28,412 nucleotides of DNA, taken from contig USRA01000022.1 of the NCBI GenBank assembly GCA_900557035.1, forward strand, positions 1-28,412. Reading direction: 5' to 3'. The notes beneath the pieces were generated by a model. The model searched no databases. It saw only the letters and a list, made by a program, of their open reading frames with translations, and was not told where the DNA came from. The translations under genes and the position numbers were made by a program. How positions within the stretch are numbered: the first letter of the stretch is position 1; every line of letters begins with the position of its first letter. Source of the DNA: an uncultured Prevotella sp. GTDB lineage: Bacteria; Bacteroidota; Bacteroidia; Bacteroidales; Bacteroidaceae. This document shows positions 8,106-15,827 of this stretch, in pieces.

Positions 8106-8600
8106 TGTCATCTCATCTTCATCATCAGAAACCTGCTGAATATCCTTCAGAGAAAGCTGACGGTCGATGGCTGCATTGAAGGAGATGATGGTCTCGCTTC
8201 TGGAAAGGCCCAATGGCTGCAACTTATCGTGGATAATCTCCAGGAGATGGTGGTTGTTGACTGCATAAATCTTGATGAACATATCAAAACCGCCAGTAGT
8301 ATAATGACACTCTACAACCTCAGGAATCTTCTTGAGTTCTTCTACCACCTGATCAAACTTCTCAGGTTCCTTGAGAAACAATCCCATATATGCACAGGTT
8401 TCGTAACCAATCTTCTCTGGATCGATTACAAATTGAGAGCCTTTAATAATGCCAAGGTTAGTGAGTTTAGCTACACGCTGATGAATGGCAGCACCGCTTA
8501 CATTACAAGCACGTGCTACTTCCAGAAATGGAATTCGGGCATCCTGAGAAATCAGCTTCAGAATATGCCTATCTAATGAATCTAATACTTGTTTTGCCAT
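8097..8600 (-). CDS. Lrp/AsnC-family transcriptional regulator
   Basis: A 167-residue feast/famine regulator. An AsnC-type winged helix-turn-helix lies at the N-terminus (LDRHILKLISQDARIPFLEVARACNVS region, about 8-55, recognition helix GAAIHQRVAKL). It is followed by the RAM ligand-binding domain (about 68-142), with the typical VVECHYTTGGFDMFIKI strand. The C-terminal tail is acidic (SDDEDEMTEE). Family members bind amino acids and act as octamers; the ligand and targets here are unknown. It is monocistronic, convergent with folA, and has its own consensus promoter. Confidence 0.93.
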   Translation of the reverse strand: MAKQVLDSLDRHILKLISQDARIPFLEVARACNVSGAAIHQRVAKLTNLGIIKGSQFVIDPEKIGYETCAYMGLFLKEPEKFDQVVEELKKIPEVVECHYTTGGFDMFIKIYAVNNHHLLEIIHDKLQPLGLSRSETIISFNAAIDRQLSLKDIQQVSDDEDEMTEE

Positions 8601-8620
8601 AATTAATTATTATTTGCCTG

Positions 8621-8651
8621 CAAAGGTAGCACTTTTCTTAAAAAAAAGCAA
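8621..8651 (-). promoter_or_regulatory. Promoter of the Lrp-type regulator
   Basis: On the - strand, TTG (8651-8649), a 20 bp spacer and TACCTTTG (8628-8621) match the Bacteroidetes -33/-7 consensus exactly. The ATG is at 8600, about 20 nt downstream. Confidence 0.8.
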
Positions 8652-8704
8652 CTTTTCTAATAAAAAAAATAATAAATTAATATTATTTTTCCTTTTAGAG
8701 CATA

Positions 8705-9169
8705 TTATTTCCTATTTTCAACAGCAGAATAGCTTATTTTCAGTGCCTTTGCCTGGCGCAGCGCCTGCTTCACATCGGTAATCACTCCCATTTTGGTGTC
8801 CTGATCTGCCTTGATGGAAACGGTCATCAGTTTCTGGTCTTCAGGCGACATCCGCTTCTTCTCGGCAGAGATATAATCCTGCACATCTGAAACACTGACA
8901 AACTTGTCATTCATCTGTATCTGAGTACCTGAGCCGTATTTGCCTTGCAGGTCCTTGGTTGGCTTTCCTATATAAATATGACTTACAGCCGACTTCTTGG
9001 TCAGGCGTGTGAGATTCTTTCCTTCAGGCATACGGCATTCCACCTTTAAGGTAACCTGTCGCATGTGGGTAACAATCATAAAGAAAAAGAGTACCGAGAA
9101 TATCAAATCCGGCAAAGATGAGGTATTCAATTCCGGAACCGAATGCGATTTTTTACGAAAATTCATCAT
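8705..9169 (-). CDS. exbD: ExbD/TolR-family biopolymer transport protein (second copy)
   Basis: A 154-residue ExbD-like proton-channel subunit. It has a short cytoplasmic N-terminus, one transmembrane helix carrying the conserved Asp (SLPDLIFSVLFFFMIVTHM, Asp21) and a periplasmic domain. With ExbB it converts proton flow into energisation of TonB. The start overlaps the stop of the upstream exbD by 4 bp (ATGA), so the two are translationally coupled. Bacteroidetes often have paired ExbD paralogues in one operon. It is the last gene before an AT-rich 100 bp gap that also holds the lrp promoter. Confidence 0.92.
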   Translation of the reverse strand: MMNFRKKSHSVPELNTSSLPDLIFSVLFFFMIVTHMRQVTLKVECRMPEGKNLTRLTKKSAVSHIYIGKPTKDLQGKYGSGTQIQMNDKFVSVSDVQDYISAEKKRMSPEDQKLMTVSIKADQDTKMGVITDVKQALRQAKALKISYSAVENRK

Positions 9170-9765
9170 TTGGTGCCTCCTTTCTCCGGTGTTGACTGGG
9201 TTTCCTGTTTCTCTTCCGTATCAGCATCTACACTCTTGTCTTCATGAGTCATCGCATTGGCATACGACTCCGTAATGCGCTGAGGACAGAGTTTACGCAC
9301 CTGCTCCTTCTGATCATTGCTCAAAAGCGCATAGTCTCTATGATATTTTTTCTGGGCTGCCTCATTGCGAAGTTGCGCATAGGCTTCCATCAATTCATTC
9401 TGCATCTGGAAATAAAGGTTGTAGTTGGCATCACGGTCGCTCTCTATGGAAATCAGATGCTTCTTACCCTGGCGATGCACAAAGCGGACGGTTTCTTGCT
9501 TCAGATCTTCCAGCTTCACCGGCTGGTTGTTCACCAGCAGCGTATCTCCAGCCGTAAGATGAATCGCCATCAGATTGCTCTTATCCACCACCGATTCCTG
9601 CTGCTCCTTCTTCTGAGGTTCAGGCGAAGGAAGCTGGCGCAACAATCCCTTATCCACATCCATGGATGTGGTTACAAGGAAGAATATCAGCAGCATAAAC
9701 GAGATGTCGGCTGTTGAGGTGGTATTCAATCCCGGAGTTTCGTTACGATTCCTTCTTATCAGCAT
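9166..9765 (-). CDS. exbD: ExbD/TolR-family biopolymer transport protein (first copy)
   Basis: A 199-residue ExbD paralogue, longer than the usual 130-150. The transmembrane helix has the conserved Asp20 in STADISFMLLIFFLVTTSMD. The periplasmic region is expanded and ends in a charged, glutamate-rich tail (DADTEEKQETQSTPEKGG). It sits 50 bp after the small membrane-protein gene and overlaps the next exbD by 4 bp. The long periplasmic tail is typical of the first ExbD of such Bacteroidetes pairs; its separate role is unknown. Confidence 0.92.
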   Translation of the reverse strand: MLIRRNRNETPGLNTTSTADISFMLLIFFLVTTSMDVDKGLLRQLPSPEPQKKEQQESVVDKSNLMAIHLTAGDTLLVNNQPVKLEDLKQETVRFVHRQGKKHLISIESDRDANYNLYFQMQNELMEAYAQLRNEAAQKKYHRDYALLSNDQKEQVRKLCPQRITESYANAMTHEDKSVDADTEEKQETQSTPEKGGTK

Positions 9766-9815
9766 TGCGTTATGATATGATACTAACTATTTTTTTAATT
9801 GATAATTACAGGCAG

Positions 9816-10337
9816 TTACTGCTTCTTTCGGATATATCGGGTGGCACCGAAGCAAACGGCTCCAATACCTGCCAGCAACATCAGCAGCGAGGTGATGACA
9901 AACATATCAGAAAGTTTCAGCCACAACCAGTCGGTGTAGTTCTCGCCATTGATGAGCATCGGGGCGGAACCTCCCAAGAGGAAGGTAAGAATCAGAACTG
10001 CCAGCAAGGTAAGCCAGGTAATGCGGAAGATACGACGCACCGGCACACCATTCACCACAGCTTCCGACTGACTGCTCCGGTAATCCTTCACCATCGAATA
10101 GACCGCCAAGCCTACTCCTCCTATCAGGAAAAGCCACATCAGGAAGATGAGCACATCGGTAAAAAGAGGGGCATTGAAGTCGGGGTTCTCATCGAAAGGC
10201 AAATCATAGCCGATCAGATAGAACAGACCGAAAACCAGCACAGCCAAACCTATCATCATACGGAAAACCTTCTGCGATATCTGTTCGGCAGACTTGTTAT
10301 TTCGAACTTTGAACTTTGAACTTTGAACTTTGAACAT
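9816..10337 (-). CDS. Small membrane protein encoded between exbB and exbD
   Basis: A 173-residue protein with three or four hydrophobic segments (about 29-43, 57-79, 100-122, 143-165, counting from the long start). I do not recognise a named family, but proteins of this kind recur between exbB and exbD in Bacteroidetes, suggesting an accessory subunit of the Exb complex. The N-terminus MFKVQSSKFKV is translated from a heptanucleotide satellite, so the start at 10337 may be artefactual; Met27 or Met28 (10259 or 10256), just before the first membrane helix, is a plausible alternative. The gene follows exbB by 28 bp. Confidence 0.8.
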   Translation of the reverse strand: MFKVQSSKFKVRNNKSAEQISQKVFRMMIGLAVLVFGLFYLIGYDLPFDENPDFNAPLFTDVLIFLMWLFLIGGVGLAVYSMVKDYRSSQSEAVVNGVPVRRIFRITWLTLLAVLILTFLLGGSAPMLINGENYTDWLWLKLSDMFVITSLLMLLAGIGAVCFGATRYIRKKQ

Positions 10338-10369
10338 GGAACTTTGAACTTTGTTTCTTCACTCTTCAC
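10304..10369. repeat. Heptanucleotide satellites at the start of the membrane-protein gene
   Basis: Seven consecutive 7-mers fill 10304-10352: GAACTTT four times, one variant GAACATG, then GAACTTT twice. The variant unit supplies the ATG (CAT on +, 10335-10337) of the gene at 9816-10337. A second, different heptamer, TCTTCAC twice, fills 10356-10369 and overlaps the exbB stop. Related GAACTTT/GAGCTTT units lie at the tatD start (14739-14774). Gain or loss of one 7 bp unit would shift the frame. Confidence 0.88.
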
Positions 10370-11079
10370 TTATTCTTGGCGATAATATCCATTAAAGTTA
10401 CAGCCGATTCTTCCATCTGACTGGTGAGATGCTCCACCTTGGAAAGGATATAGTTATAGAACACCATCAGAATCAAGGCAACAATGATACCGAAGATGGT
10501 AGTAATCAGTGCCACCTTCATACCCGAAGCCACAATGGTAGGACTGATATCTCCCGCCTGCTGAATCTGGTCAAAAGCCATTACCATACCAATCACCGTA
10601 CCCAGAAATCCGAGCGAAGGAGCCATGGCGATAAAAAGCTTAATCCAGGAACATCCCTTCTCCAGGTTGGCAGCCTGCACGGTACCATATCCACTTACCG
10701 AGCGCTCGATATCATCGAGATGCTCATCAATATGCATCAATCCCTGATAGCAGATAGAAGCTACAGGTCCGCGGGTATTGCGGCAAAGTTCCTTGGCACC
10801 TTCCACATCCCCTGCCTCTACCTTCTGGTCGATATCCTGCATCAACTTCTTGGCATTGATTTCAGAAAGACTGAGATAGATAATGCGCTCAATACAGAAA
10901 GCCAAACCCACAATGAGAGCGATGGCAACGAGCGACATAAAGCCGGCATTACCCTCTATGAACTTCGTCTTAAGAGCTTGATGAAATCCGATATTCTCGT
11001 CTTGTGCCATGACAGGCAGAGAACACATTACTGTGAAAATGAATATTGCGAAACGCGCAATAGCTGTATTTTTCTTCAT
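10366..11079 (-). CDS. exbB: ExbB/TolQ/MotA-family proton channel
   Basis: Channel subunit that works with ExbD to energise TonB. The frame is open to 11244, but the upstream part runs through a tRNA gene; the Met at 11077-11079 begins a signal-like segment (MKKNTAIARFAIFIFTVMC) and gives 237 residues. Met at 11085 is possible. After the cleavable-looking N-terminus come TM1 (about 45-67), a cytoplasmic loop, and the conserved TM2/TM3 block (WIKLFIAMAPSLGFLGTVIG ... MKVALITTIFGIIVALILM). The gene is first in the exbB-membrane protein-exbD-exbD operon and starts 34 bp after tRNA-Ser. No promoter motif is seen between them. Confidence 0.93.
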   Translation of the reverse strand: MKKNTAIARFAIFIFTVMCSLPVMAQDENIGFHQALKTKFIEGNAGFMSLVAIALIVGLAFCIERIIYLSLSEINAKKLMQDIDQKVEAGDVEGAKELCRNTRGPVASICYQGLMHIDEHLDDIERSVSGYGTVQAANLEKGCSWIKLFIAMAPSLGFLGTVIGMVMAFDQIQQAGDISPTIVASGMKVALITTIFGIIVALILMVFYNYILSKVEHLTSQMEESAVTLMDIIAKNK

Positions 11080-11113
11080 AATCATATATACCTTATTATA
11101 TATATAAAAAAAG

Positions 11114-11201
11114 CGGAAAGAGGGGGATTCGAACCCCCGATTCCCTTTAGGGGAATACACGCTTTCCAGGCGTGCCTCTTCAGCCACTCGAGCACCTTTC
11201 C
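11114..11201 (-). tRNA. tRNA-Ser (anticodon GGA)
   Basis: An 88-nt class II tRNA. The acceptor stem is GGAAAGG pairing with TCTTTCC, with discriminator G at 11114 and no encoded CCA. The anticodon loop CTGGAAA sits on a CACGC/GCGTG stem; the long variable arm is TTCCC/GGGAA; the T arm is GGGGG-TTCGAAT-CCCCC. The long variable arm and discriminator G are serine-tRNA hallmarks. It reads UCC/UCU codons. Confidence 0.96.
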
Positions 11202-11213
11202 AGTTTCGGAGTA

Positions 11214-11221
11214 CAAAATTA
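11214..11221 (-). promoter_or_regulatory. Probable -7 element for tRNA-Ser
   Basis: TAATTTTG on the - strand (11221-11214) fits TAnnTTTG and lies 12 bp before the tRNA 5' end. A clear TTG at -33 is not visible (TGG at the expected place). Confidence 0.55.
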
Positions 11222-11290
11222 TCACTTTTTATTCGAAAAGCCACATATTCGTGTGCTTTTTACATTTCTTTAACTAGAGAACATATAAAA

Positions 11291-11352
11291 CAAGCGCCCT
11301 GAGAGGACAAAAGCTGCATAAAAGGAAGCTTTTGCCCTTTCAGGGCGACTTG
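11291..11352 (-). terminator. Long terminator hairpin after the GH84 gene
   Basis: A nearly continuous stem of about 25 bp: CAAG-GCCCTGA-AGG-CAAAAGCT on one side and AGCTTTTG-CCT-TCAGGGC-CTTG on the other, broken by single mismatches, with a loop of about 10 nt. In the - direction it is followed by TTTTATATG. It begins 8 bp after the hexosaminidase stop. Confidence 0.8.
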
Positions 11353-11359
11353 TTGGTTC

Positions 11360-13897
11360 TTACTTCTCAGGAATAATCTCGAAGATTTCTGCTGTGCCCT
11401 CAATCTGAACCTTGGCAGCCTTCTTCACCAATTCTACCTTGCAGAATGACTGATCGATGCTGGTTGTTGCCAATACCTTACCCTTGGCATTCAACTGACG
11501 GCAAACGACAGAGCTGCCAGGAGCAACCTTCAGCAAGAATGTATAGCCGGTAACACCCTTCTCTACGCCAAAGGTGAGAGTTCCCTCATTTGTGAATGAG
11601 GTGCAAGGGTTCTCATCGAAACCATACATCGCTGCCTGCATATCCTTAGCCTCTACTGTAAAGCTCAAACGCTCTGGAGTAGTTGGGTTCACCTCGAAGG
11701 TACGGACTGCAGCCCAGTTGCGCTTGTCTGACTTCAATTTCTTGATGCGGATATAACGAGCCTCAACTGGTGAATCGGTCTTCCAGTTGATGATATACTG
11801 CTTCTTCAACTCGCCAGTCAGCGCCTTCCATTCCTTTCTGTCAAGAGAATACTCCAACACGGTGTTGTCGAAGTAATCCACATCATCCACAGAGTTACGT
11901 CCCTGAAGGATTCTTACCTCAGAAACAGAACGTACACAACCTAAGTCTGCACCAATCCAGTCGCCAGTGTTCTGACCATTACCTGATGTATAATAGGTAG
12001 TAGAATCATTGTCAAACATCGCCTTGCTCTGGGTAGTTCTCAAGGTTGCATAAGTACCGATACCCTTATAGAAAGCAGGCACCTTGCCAGTCAACTTCTT
12101 GAAGAATCCAGAAGCCATATCATCCATAGACTGCTCATAGAATGGCTGCAATACCATGGTTCCAGACTTATGCTTCTCGTAGGCAGCTACATCTTCCTTG
12201 CTCATGCGGTTGTTTACGTAGCCCTCCCAGAATGCCTGGTCGTTGCCAGCCTTGTATTCCTTGATAAGACTCATGGTCTTCAAGCCACGGTCGCCCAACT
12301 TGCCAAACTCAGTCAACCAAGGACGGAGTTCCTTCATCAGCAGGGCATTCTTGCAGTTTGCCTCCATCTGAGCAGGCGCATTCTTCACTCTTACAAACTC
12401 GCTCTGCAGGGCATTGAACTCGGCATCGGTGAAGTTATCGATGCGGAAGCTCTTGGTCTCCCATGATTCGATACGGCGATAACCGGTCTCGGTATCGCAT
12501 GAGTGCATAGCGAATGTGCGATAAGCATCGTGTGCCTCTGGAGTCAGATCTACCAGACCACGTTCCCAGTTGTCGAGCGGATTATAGTTGGCGATATTCC
12601 AAGAATAGTCGGCTACACCATAGAGTGCCAGCTTGGAAGCCTCACCATGCTCCATTGGGTTGCTCACGAAACCACAGAGATCCTTGTTGGTCAGGTCGGT
12701 CTGCAAACCGTAGGTAGGACCCTGCATGATGATATGGCGTGCATAATCTGTTACAGGGAAGTTCCACCAGTAGTAAGCAGGACGCTTGATACGAGAGTTC
12801 ACCCAGTCGAGAGTCTCGCGGGTCAAGTCGCTACATACAACATCACCCGTCCAGAATACGTTGATAGATGGATCGAGGGTATTACCGAAGATAGCGAGAG
12901 AACCAGTTGGTTTTGGATTCGCCCAGAGACGGGTATAATCGGTAGGACACATCACGAGCGGTGTAACATCACCCTTAGCCTTCACAAACTCCTTAGCCAG
13001 GCGGTTCAAGAGTTCAGACTGCTTGACAGGATTGGCACCCTCGCCGGAAATATCATCAAAGAAGATAGCGAAAGAACGCACACCGAGGTCGTACATCAAG
13101 TCAAGCTTGTGAACCAGATTCTGATAGTCTTCCTCGTTCCACTTAATATCCTGTCCTGGATGGATAGCCCATACGAAATCTACACGGTTGCGGCGGCAAG
13201 CCTGTACGAGTTCACTGATGTTCTTAGCCTCTTTCTCTGGATAAGGCAAGCGCCAGTTAGGGCAGCTGTGATAAGGATCATCCTTTGGACCATAAAGATA
13301 GGTGTTCATCTTGTTCTTTCCATAATAATCAATGAGGGAAAGACGCACCTGATGAGACCAAGGCTCACCATAGAAGCCCTCTACAACACCACGGTTAGGA
13401 AGATCAGGGTAGTCGTTGCAAGTGGTATAAGGCATCTGGCCCTTTGCCATCTCGCTGTTTACAATCTGGCGCAAGGTCTGCAAGCCATAGAAAGCACCAC
13501 GCTCATCGTATCCCACAATCTGGATTCCCTTGGCATCAGCCTTCAGGCTGTAAGCACCTGATACAGGCTTCACTCCAGCCTTAGCTGCAAGCTTCTCACC
13601 GAAATCGATGGTCAGGCGAATTCCCTTGGCGTTAGCGGTCAGGAACTTCACATCATCAGCAAACTTACCTTTCTTGTCAATCACCTTGACACCCTTCTGC
13701 AGGTCGAGTCGGTTAGCAGCATCCACATTCAGGAGATGTGGTGTAGGACTCACGATGAGTCCGTGATGATCCAGTTTTTTACCTGGAATCATGTTCACGT
13801 CCTGCTTTTCAGAACGCTGGCCGCTCAGGTCTTGTGCCTGAGTGCCCTGTGCAAATGCAGCCATCAGAAGGGCTGCCATTAACATTTTTCTTGTCAT
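11360..13897 (-). CDS. GH84 beta-N-acetylglucosaminidase (O-GlcNAcase-like), exported
   Basis: An 845-residue exported glycosidase releasing terminal beta-GlcNAc. The signal peptide is MTRKMLMAALLMAAFAQGTQAQ. An N-terminal GH20b-like alpha/beta domain (about 45-160) precedes the GH84 barrel (about 166-460). The catalytic Asp-Asp pair of this substrate-assisted family is in AIFFDDISGEG (Asp281, Asp282). Surrounding motifs (VVEGFYGEPWSHQ, NKMNTYLYGPKDDPYH, WAIHPGQDIKWN) match the Bacteroides thetaiotaomicron GH84 closely. The C-terminus contains an F5/8-discoidin-like carbohydrate-binding domain (about 620-735), unlike the shorter Bt enzyme ending. No type IX C-terminal sorting domain is seen. 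Likely substrates are host mucin or hyaluronan-type glycans, by family knowledge. It follows tatD by 22 bp. Confidence 0.93.
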   Translation of the reverse strand: MTRKMLMAALLMAAFAQGTQAQDLSGQRSEKQDVNMIPGKKLDHHGLIVSPTPHLLNVDAANRLDLQKGVKVIDKKGKFADDVKFLTANAKGIRLTIDFGEKLAAKAGVKPVSGAYSLKADAKGIQIVGYDERGAFYGLQTLRQIVNSEMAKGQMPYTTCNDYPDLPNRGVVEGFYGEPWSHQVRLSLIDYYGKNKMNTYLYGPKDDPYHSCPNWRLPYPEKEAKNISELVQACRRNRVDFVWAIHPGQDIKWNEEDYQNLVHKLDLMYDLGVRSFAIFFDDISGEGANPVKQSELLNRLAKEFVKAKGDVTPLVMCPTDYTRLWANPKPTGSLAIFGNTLDPSINVFWTGDVVCSDLTRETLDWVNSRIKRPAYYWWNFPVTDYARHIIMQGPTYGLQTDLTNKDLCGFVSNPMEHGEASKLALYGVADYSWNIANYNPLDNWERGLVDLTPEAHDAYRTFAMHSCDTETGYRRIESWETKSFRIDNFTDAEFNALQSEFVRVKNAPAQMEANCKNALLMKELRPWLTEFGKLGDRGLKTMSLIKEYKAGNDQAFWEGYVNNRMSKEDVAAYEKHKSGTMVLQPFYEQSMDDMASGFFKKLTGKVPAFYKGIGTYATLRTTQSKAMFDNDSTTYYTSGNGQNTGDWIGADLGCVRSVSEVRILQGRNSVDDVDYFDNTVLEYSLDRKEWKALTGELKKQYIINWKTDSPVEARYIRIKKLKSDKRNWAAVRTFEVNPTTPERLSFTVEAKDMQAAMYGFDENPCTSFTNEGTLTFGVEKGVTGYTFLLKVAPGSSVVCRQLNAKGKVLATTSIDQSFCKVELVKKAAKVQIEGTAEIFEIIPEK

Positions 13898-13919
13898 AAT
13901 GAATAGTTTGGTTAAGGAT

Positions 13920-14744
13920 TTATATTTTAAATACTTTTTCTACGGTTTCATTGGTTTGCTTGGCAAATTCTTCTTCGCTTACGCCGTAGGCTTTCGCCAA
14001 GGTTTTAAGTACTTCTACCACGAAGGCACTCTCGTTGCGCTTGCCTCGGAATGGAACGGGAGCCATATAAGGGCTATCGGTTTCCAAAACGATGCGATTC
14101 ATCGGCACCACGGCAGGGAGATCTTCTCTGAGATGACTGCTCTTGAAAGTAGAAACACCGCCGATACCCAACACGAAGTTATCGAACGAGAGCAATTCCT
14201 CAGCCTCCTTCTGATTGCCCGTAAAGCAATGGAAGACACCCCCAGGAAGTTCCTTTTCGTATCGGCGCAGCAGATGAACCATCTCATTCTGCGCTTTCCG
14301 ACAATGAATCATCAGGGGGAGTCGGGTCTCTACCGACCATTTCACCTGCTCCTCGAATGCCTCCAGTTGCTCATGCTCGAACTCACGGCTCCAGTAGTAA
14401 TCCAGTCCTACCTCGCCCACAGCGATAAAGTCAGCAATCTGTGGAGAATCAGCCGTCTGCCCAACATTTCCCGTCATGCGATGCTCCTCCAATATCTTTC
14501 GGAGTTCAGCCAGCTGCTCCTTCCAGTCAGCCTTCACCTCTTCAGGATGCAAACCAATCATGGGATAGGCATAACCCGGATAGTCCCGACTCAATGCCAG
14601 GACAGCGTGCGTGGTCTTCACGTCGATGGCAGGCAAGAACACCTTGCCTACCCCCGCTTCTCTGGCACGAGCGAAAGCCTCCGCTCTATCCTCATCAAAC
14701 TCTTCTGCATCGAGATGAGTATGCGTATCTATTACTTTGAACAT
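13920..14744 (-). CDS. tatD: TatD-family metal-dependent hydrolase/DNase
   Basis: A 274-residue TIM-barrel amidohydrolase-fold enzyme; family members show 3'-5' exonuclease or DNase activity. Metal ligands are visible: His8 and His10 (DTHTHLD), Glu111 (VGEVGLDYYW), His147 (MIHCRK), His172 (FHCFTG) and Asp223 (LETDSPYMAP). Length is normal. The first codons (ATGTTCAAAGT) are the same as those of the membrane-protein gene at 10337, and heptamer-like repeats fill the 34 bp between the polyprenyl synthase stop and this start. It sits inside the tonB-polyprenyl synthase-tatD-GH84 gene run. Confidence 0.93.
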   Translation of the reverse strand: MFKVIDTHTHLDAEEFDEDRAEAFARAREAGVGKVFLPAIDVKTTHAVLALSRDYPGYAYPMIGLHPEEVKADWKEQLAELRKILEEHRMTGNVGQTADSPQIADFIAVGEVGLDYYWSREFEHEQLEAFEEQVKWSVETRLPLMIHCRKAQNEMVHLLRRYEKELPGGVFHCFTGNQKEAEELLSFDNFVLGIGGVSTFKSSHLREDLPAVVPMNRIVLETDSPYMAPVPFRGKRNESAFVVEVLKTLAKAYGVSEEEFAKQTNETVEKVFKI

Positions 14745-14774
14745 AGAACTTCTTTACTTTGAGCTTTGAACTTT
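14739..14774. repeat. Degenerate GAACTTT-type heptamers at the tatD start
   Basis: GAAC recurs at 14739 and 14746, and GAGCTTT-GAACTTT lies at 14761-14774, across the tatD start codon (14742-14744). It resembles the cleaner array at 10304-10352 but is eroded. Confidence 0.55.
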
Positions 14775-14778
14775 ATGA

Positions 14779-15762
14779 TTAGTACTGACGCTTCATCATT
14801 TTCTGTGCATACTTCGCCAGCTCTTCCTTGCGCTCAGCAGGCACATTCACAACATCGAGATACTTCTTGCTCTGCTCGAAATAATAGGCAATCTTATCCT
14901 GTGCCATCTTGTCGATACCAATCTCGTTATAGAGACGGGTAACAGCAGCAACCTTCTCATTGCGGTCGAATTCCTTGGCATCCACCCATTTCTGGAGTTC
15001 AGCACGCTGGGCATCGTTGGCATGGTTGAAGGCATTGATGAGCATGAAAGTCTTCTTGTTGGAAGTGATATCACCACCGATAGCCTTACCGAACACCTTG
15101 GAATCACCATATACATCGAGGAAATCATCCTGCAGCTGGAAAGCCAAGCCAATCTGCTCGCCAAACTTATAGAGATTGTCAGCATCCTCTGCAGAAGCAT
15201 CAGCCAGGATGGCACCAATCTTCAGGGCACAAGCCAGAAGCACACTGGTCTTGAGGCGAATCATCTCGATATATTCCTCTTCCTTCACATCATTGCGGTT
15301 CTCAAACTCCATATCATACTGCTGTCCCTCTCCAATCTCAAGGGCTGTATTGGTAAAGAGCTTCATCACCTTGGCAAGATGCTGTTCGTCACACTGTGCC
15401 ATTCTCTCGTAAGCCAACACCAACATACTGTCACCTGAGAGGATAGCTGTATTGGCATCCCACTTCTTGTGTACAGTCTCATGACCACGACGGAGGTCTG
15501 CATTATCCATCAGGTCGTCGTGCAAGAGAGTATAGTTGTGATAGGTCTCAAGAGCTATCGCATTCATCAGAATCTTCTCAGGATCATTCTTGAAGAGATT
15601 GTATCCCAAGAGCATTAAAACAGGGCGAATACGCTTTCCACCTAAAGAGAGTACGTACTTCACCGGTTCGTAAAGCGACAATGGTTTACGATTGTATGGG
15701 AGATTTGCCAGGAAATCATTCACCATTACCAATAATTCTTCTGATGTCTTCATATCTATCAT
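14779..15762 (-). CDS. Polyprenyl (farnesyl/geranylgeranyl-type) diphosphate synthase
   Basis: All-trans isoprenyl chain elongation from IPP and an allylic diphosphate. The 327-residue protein has GGKRIRP (41-47), the first Asp-rich motif HDDLMD (Asp82, 83, 86), RRG (91-93), and the second motif LQDDFLD (Asp212, 213, 216). The first motif is DDxxD without the two-residue insertion typical of E. coli-type FPP synthases. The fifth residue before it is Tyr77; a bulky aromatic there usually limits chain length to short products. Product length is therefore uncertain. The gene may begin at Met1 or Met4 (MIDMKTSEE). It lies 65 bp after tonB and 34 bp before tatD. Confidence 0.88.
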   Translation of the reverse strand: MIDMKTSEELLVMVNDFLANLPYNRKPLSLYEPVKYVLSLGGKRIRPVLMLLGYNLFKNDPEKILMNAIALETYHNYTLLHDDLMDNADLRRGHETVHKKWDANTAILSGDSMLVLAYERMAQCDEQHLAKVMKLFTNTALEIGEGQQYDMEFENRNDVKEEEYIEMIRLKTSVLLACALKIGAILADASAEDADNLYKFGEQIGLAFQLQDDFLDVYGDSKVFGKAIGGDITSNKKTFMLINAFNHANDAQRAELQKWVDAKEFDRNEKVAAVTRLYNEIGIDKMAQDKIAYYFEQSKKYLDVVNVPAERKEELAKYAQKMMKRQY

Positions 15763-15827
15763 ATTTCTAATTTATAATATCTGATTTAAAATCTGTCTTG
15801 AAATTGAGTATTTAGTTATTTTATCTC

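Noticed and set aside
11080..11244. N-terminal extension of ExbB through the tRNA gene
   Set aside because: The extension is the translation of tRNA-Ser; the signal-like segment starts at 11079.
12503..13561. Long + strand ORF (352 codons) opposite the GH84 gene
   Set aside because: It is antisense to a fully conserved glycosidase frame, has no recognisable domain and its composition follows the opposite coding strand.
13842..14762. Long + strand ORF opposite tatD
   Set aside because: TatD has all metal ligands on the other strand; the ORF is a shadow.
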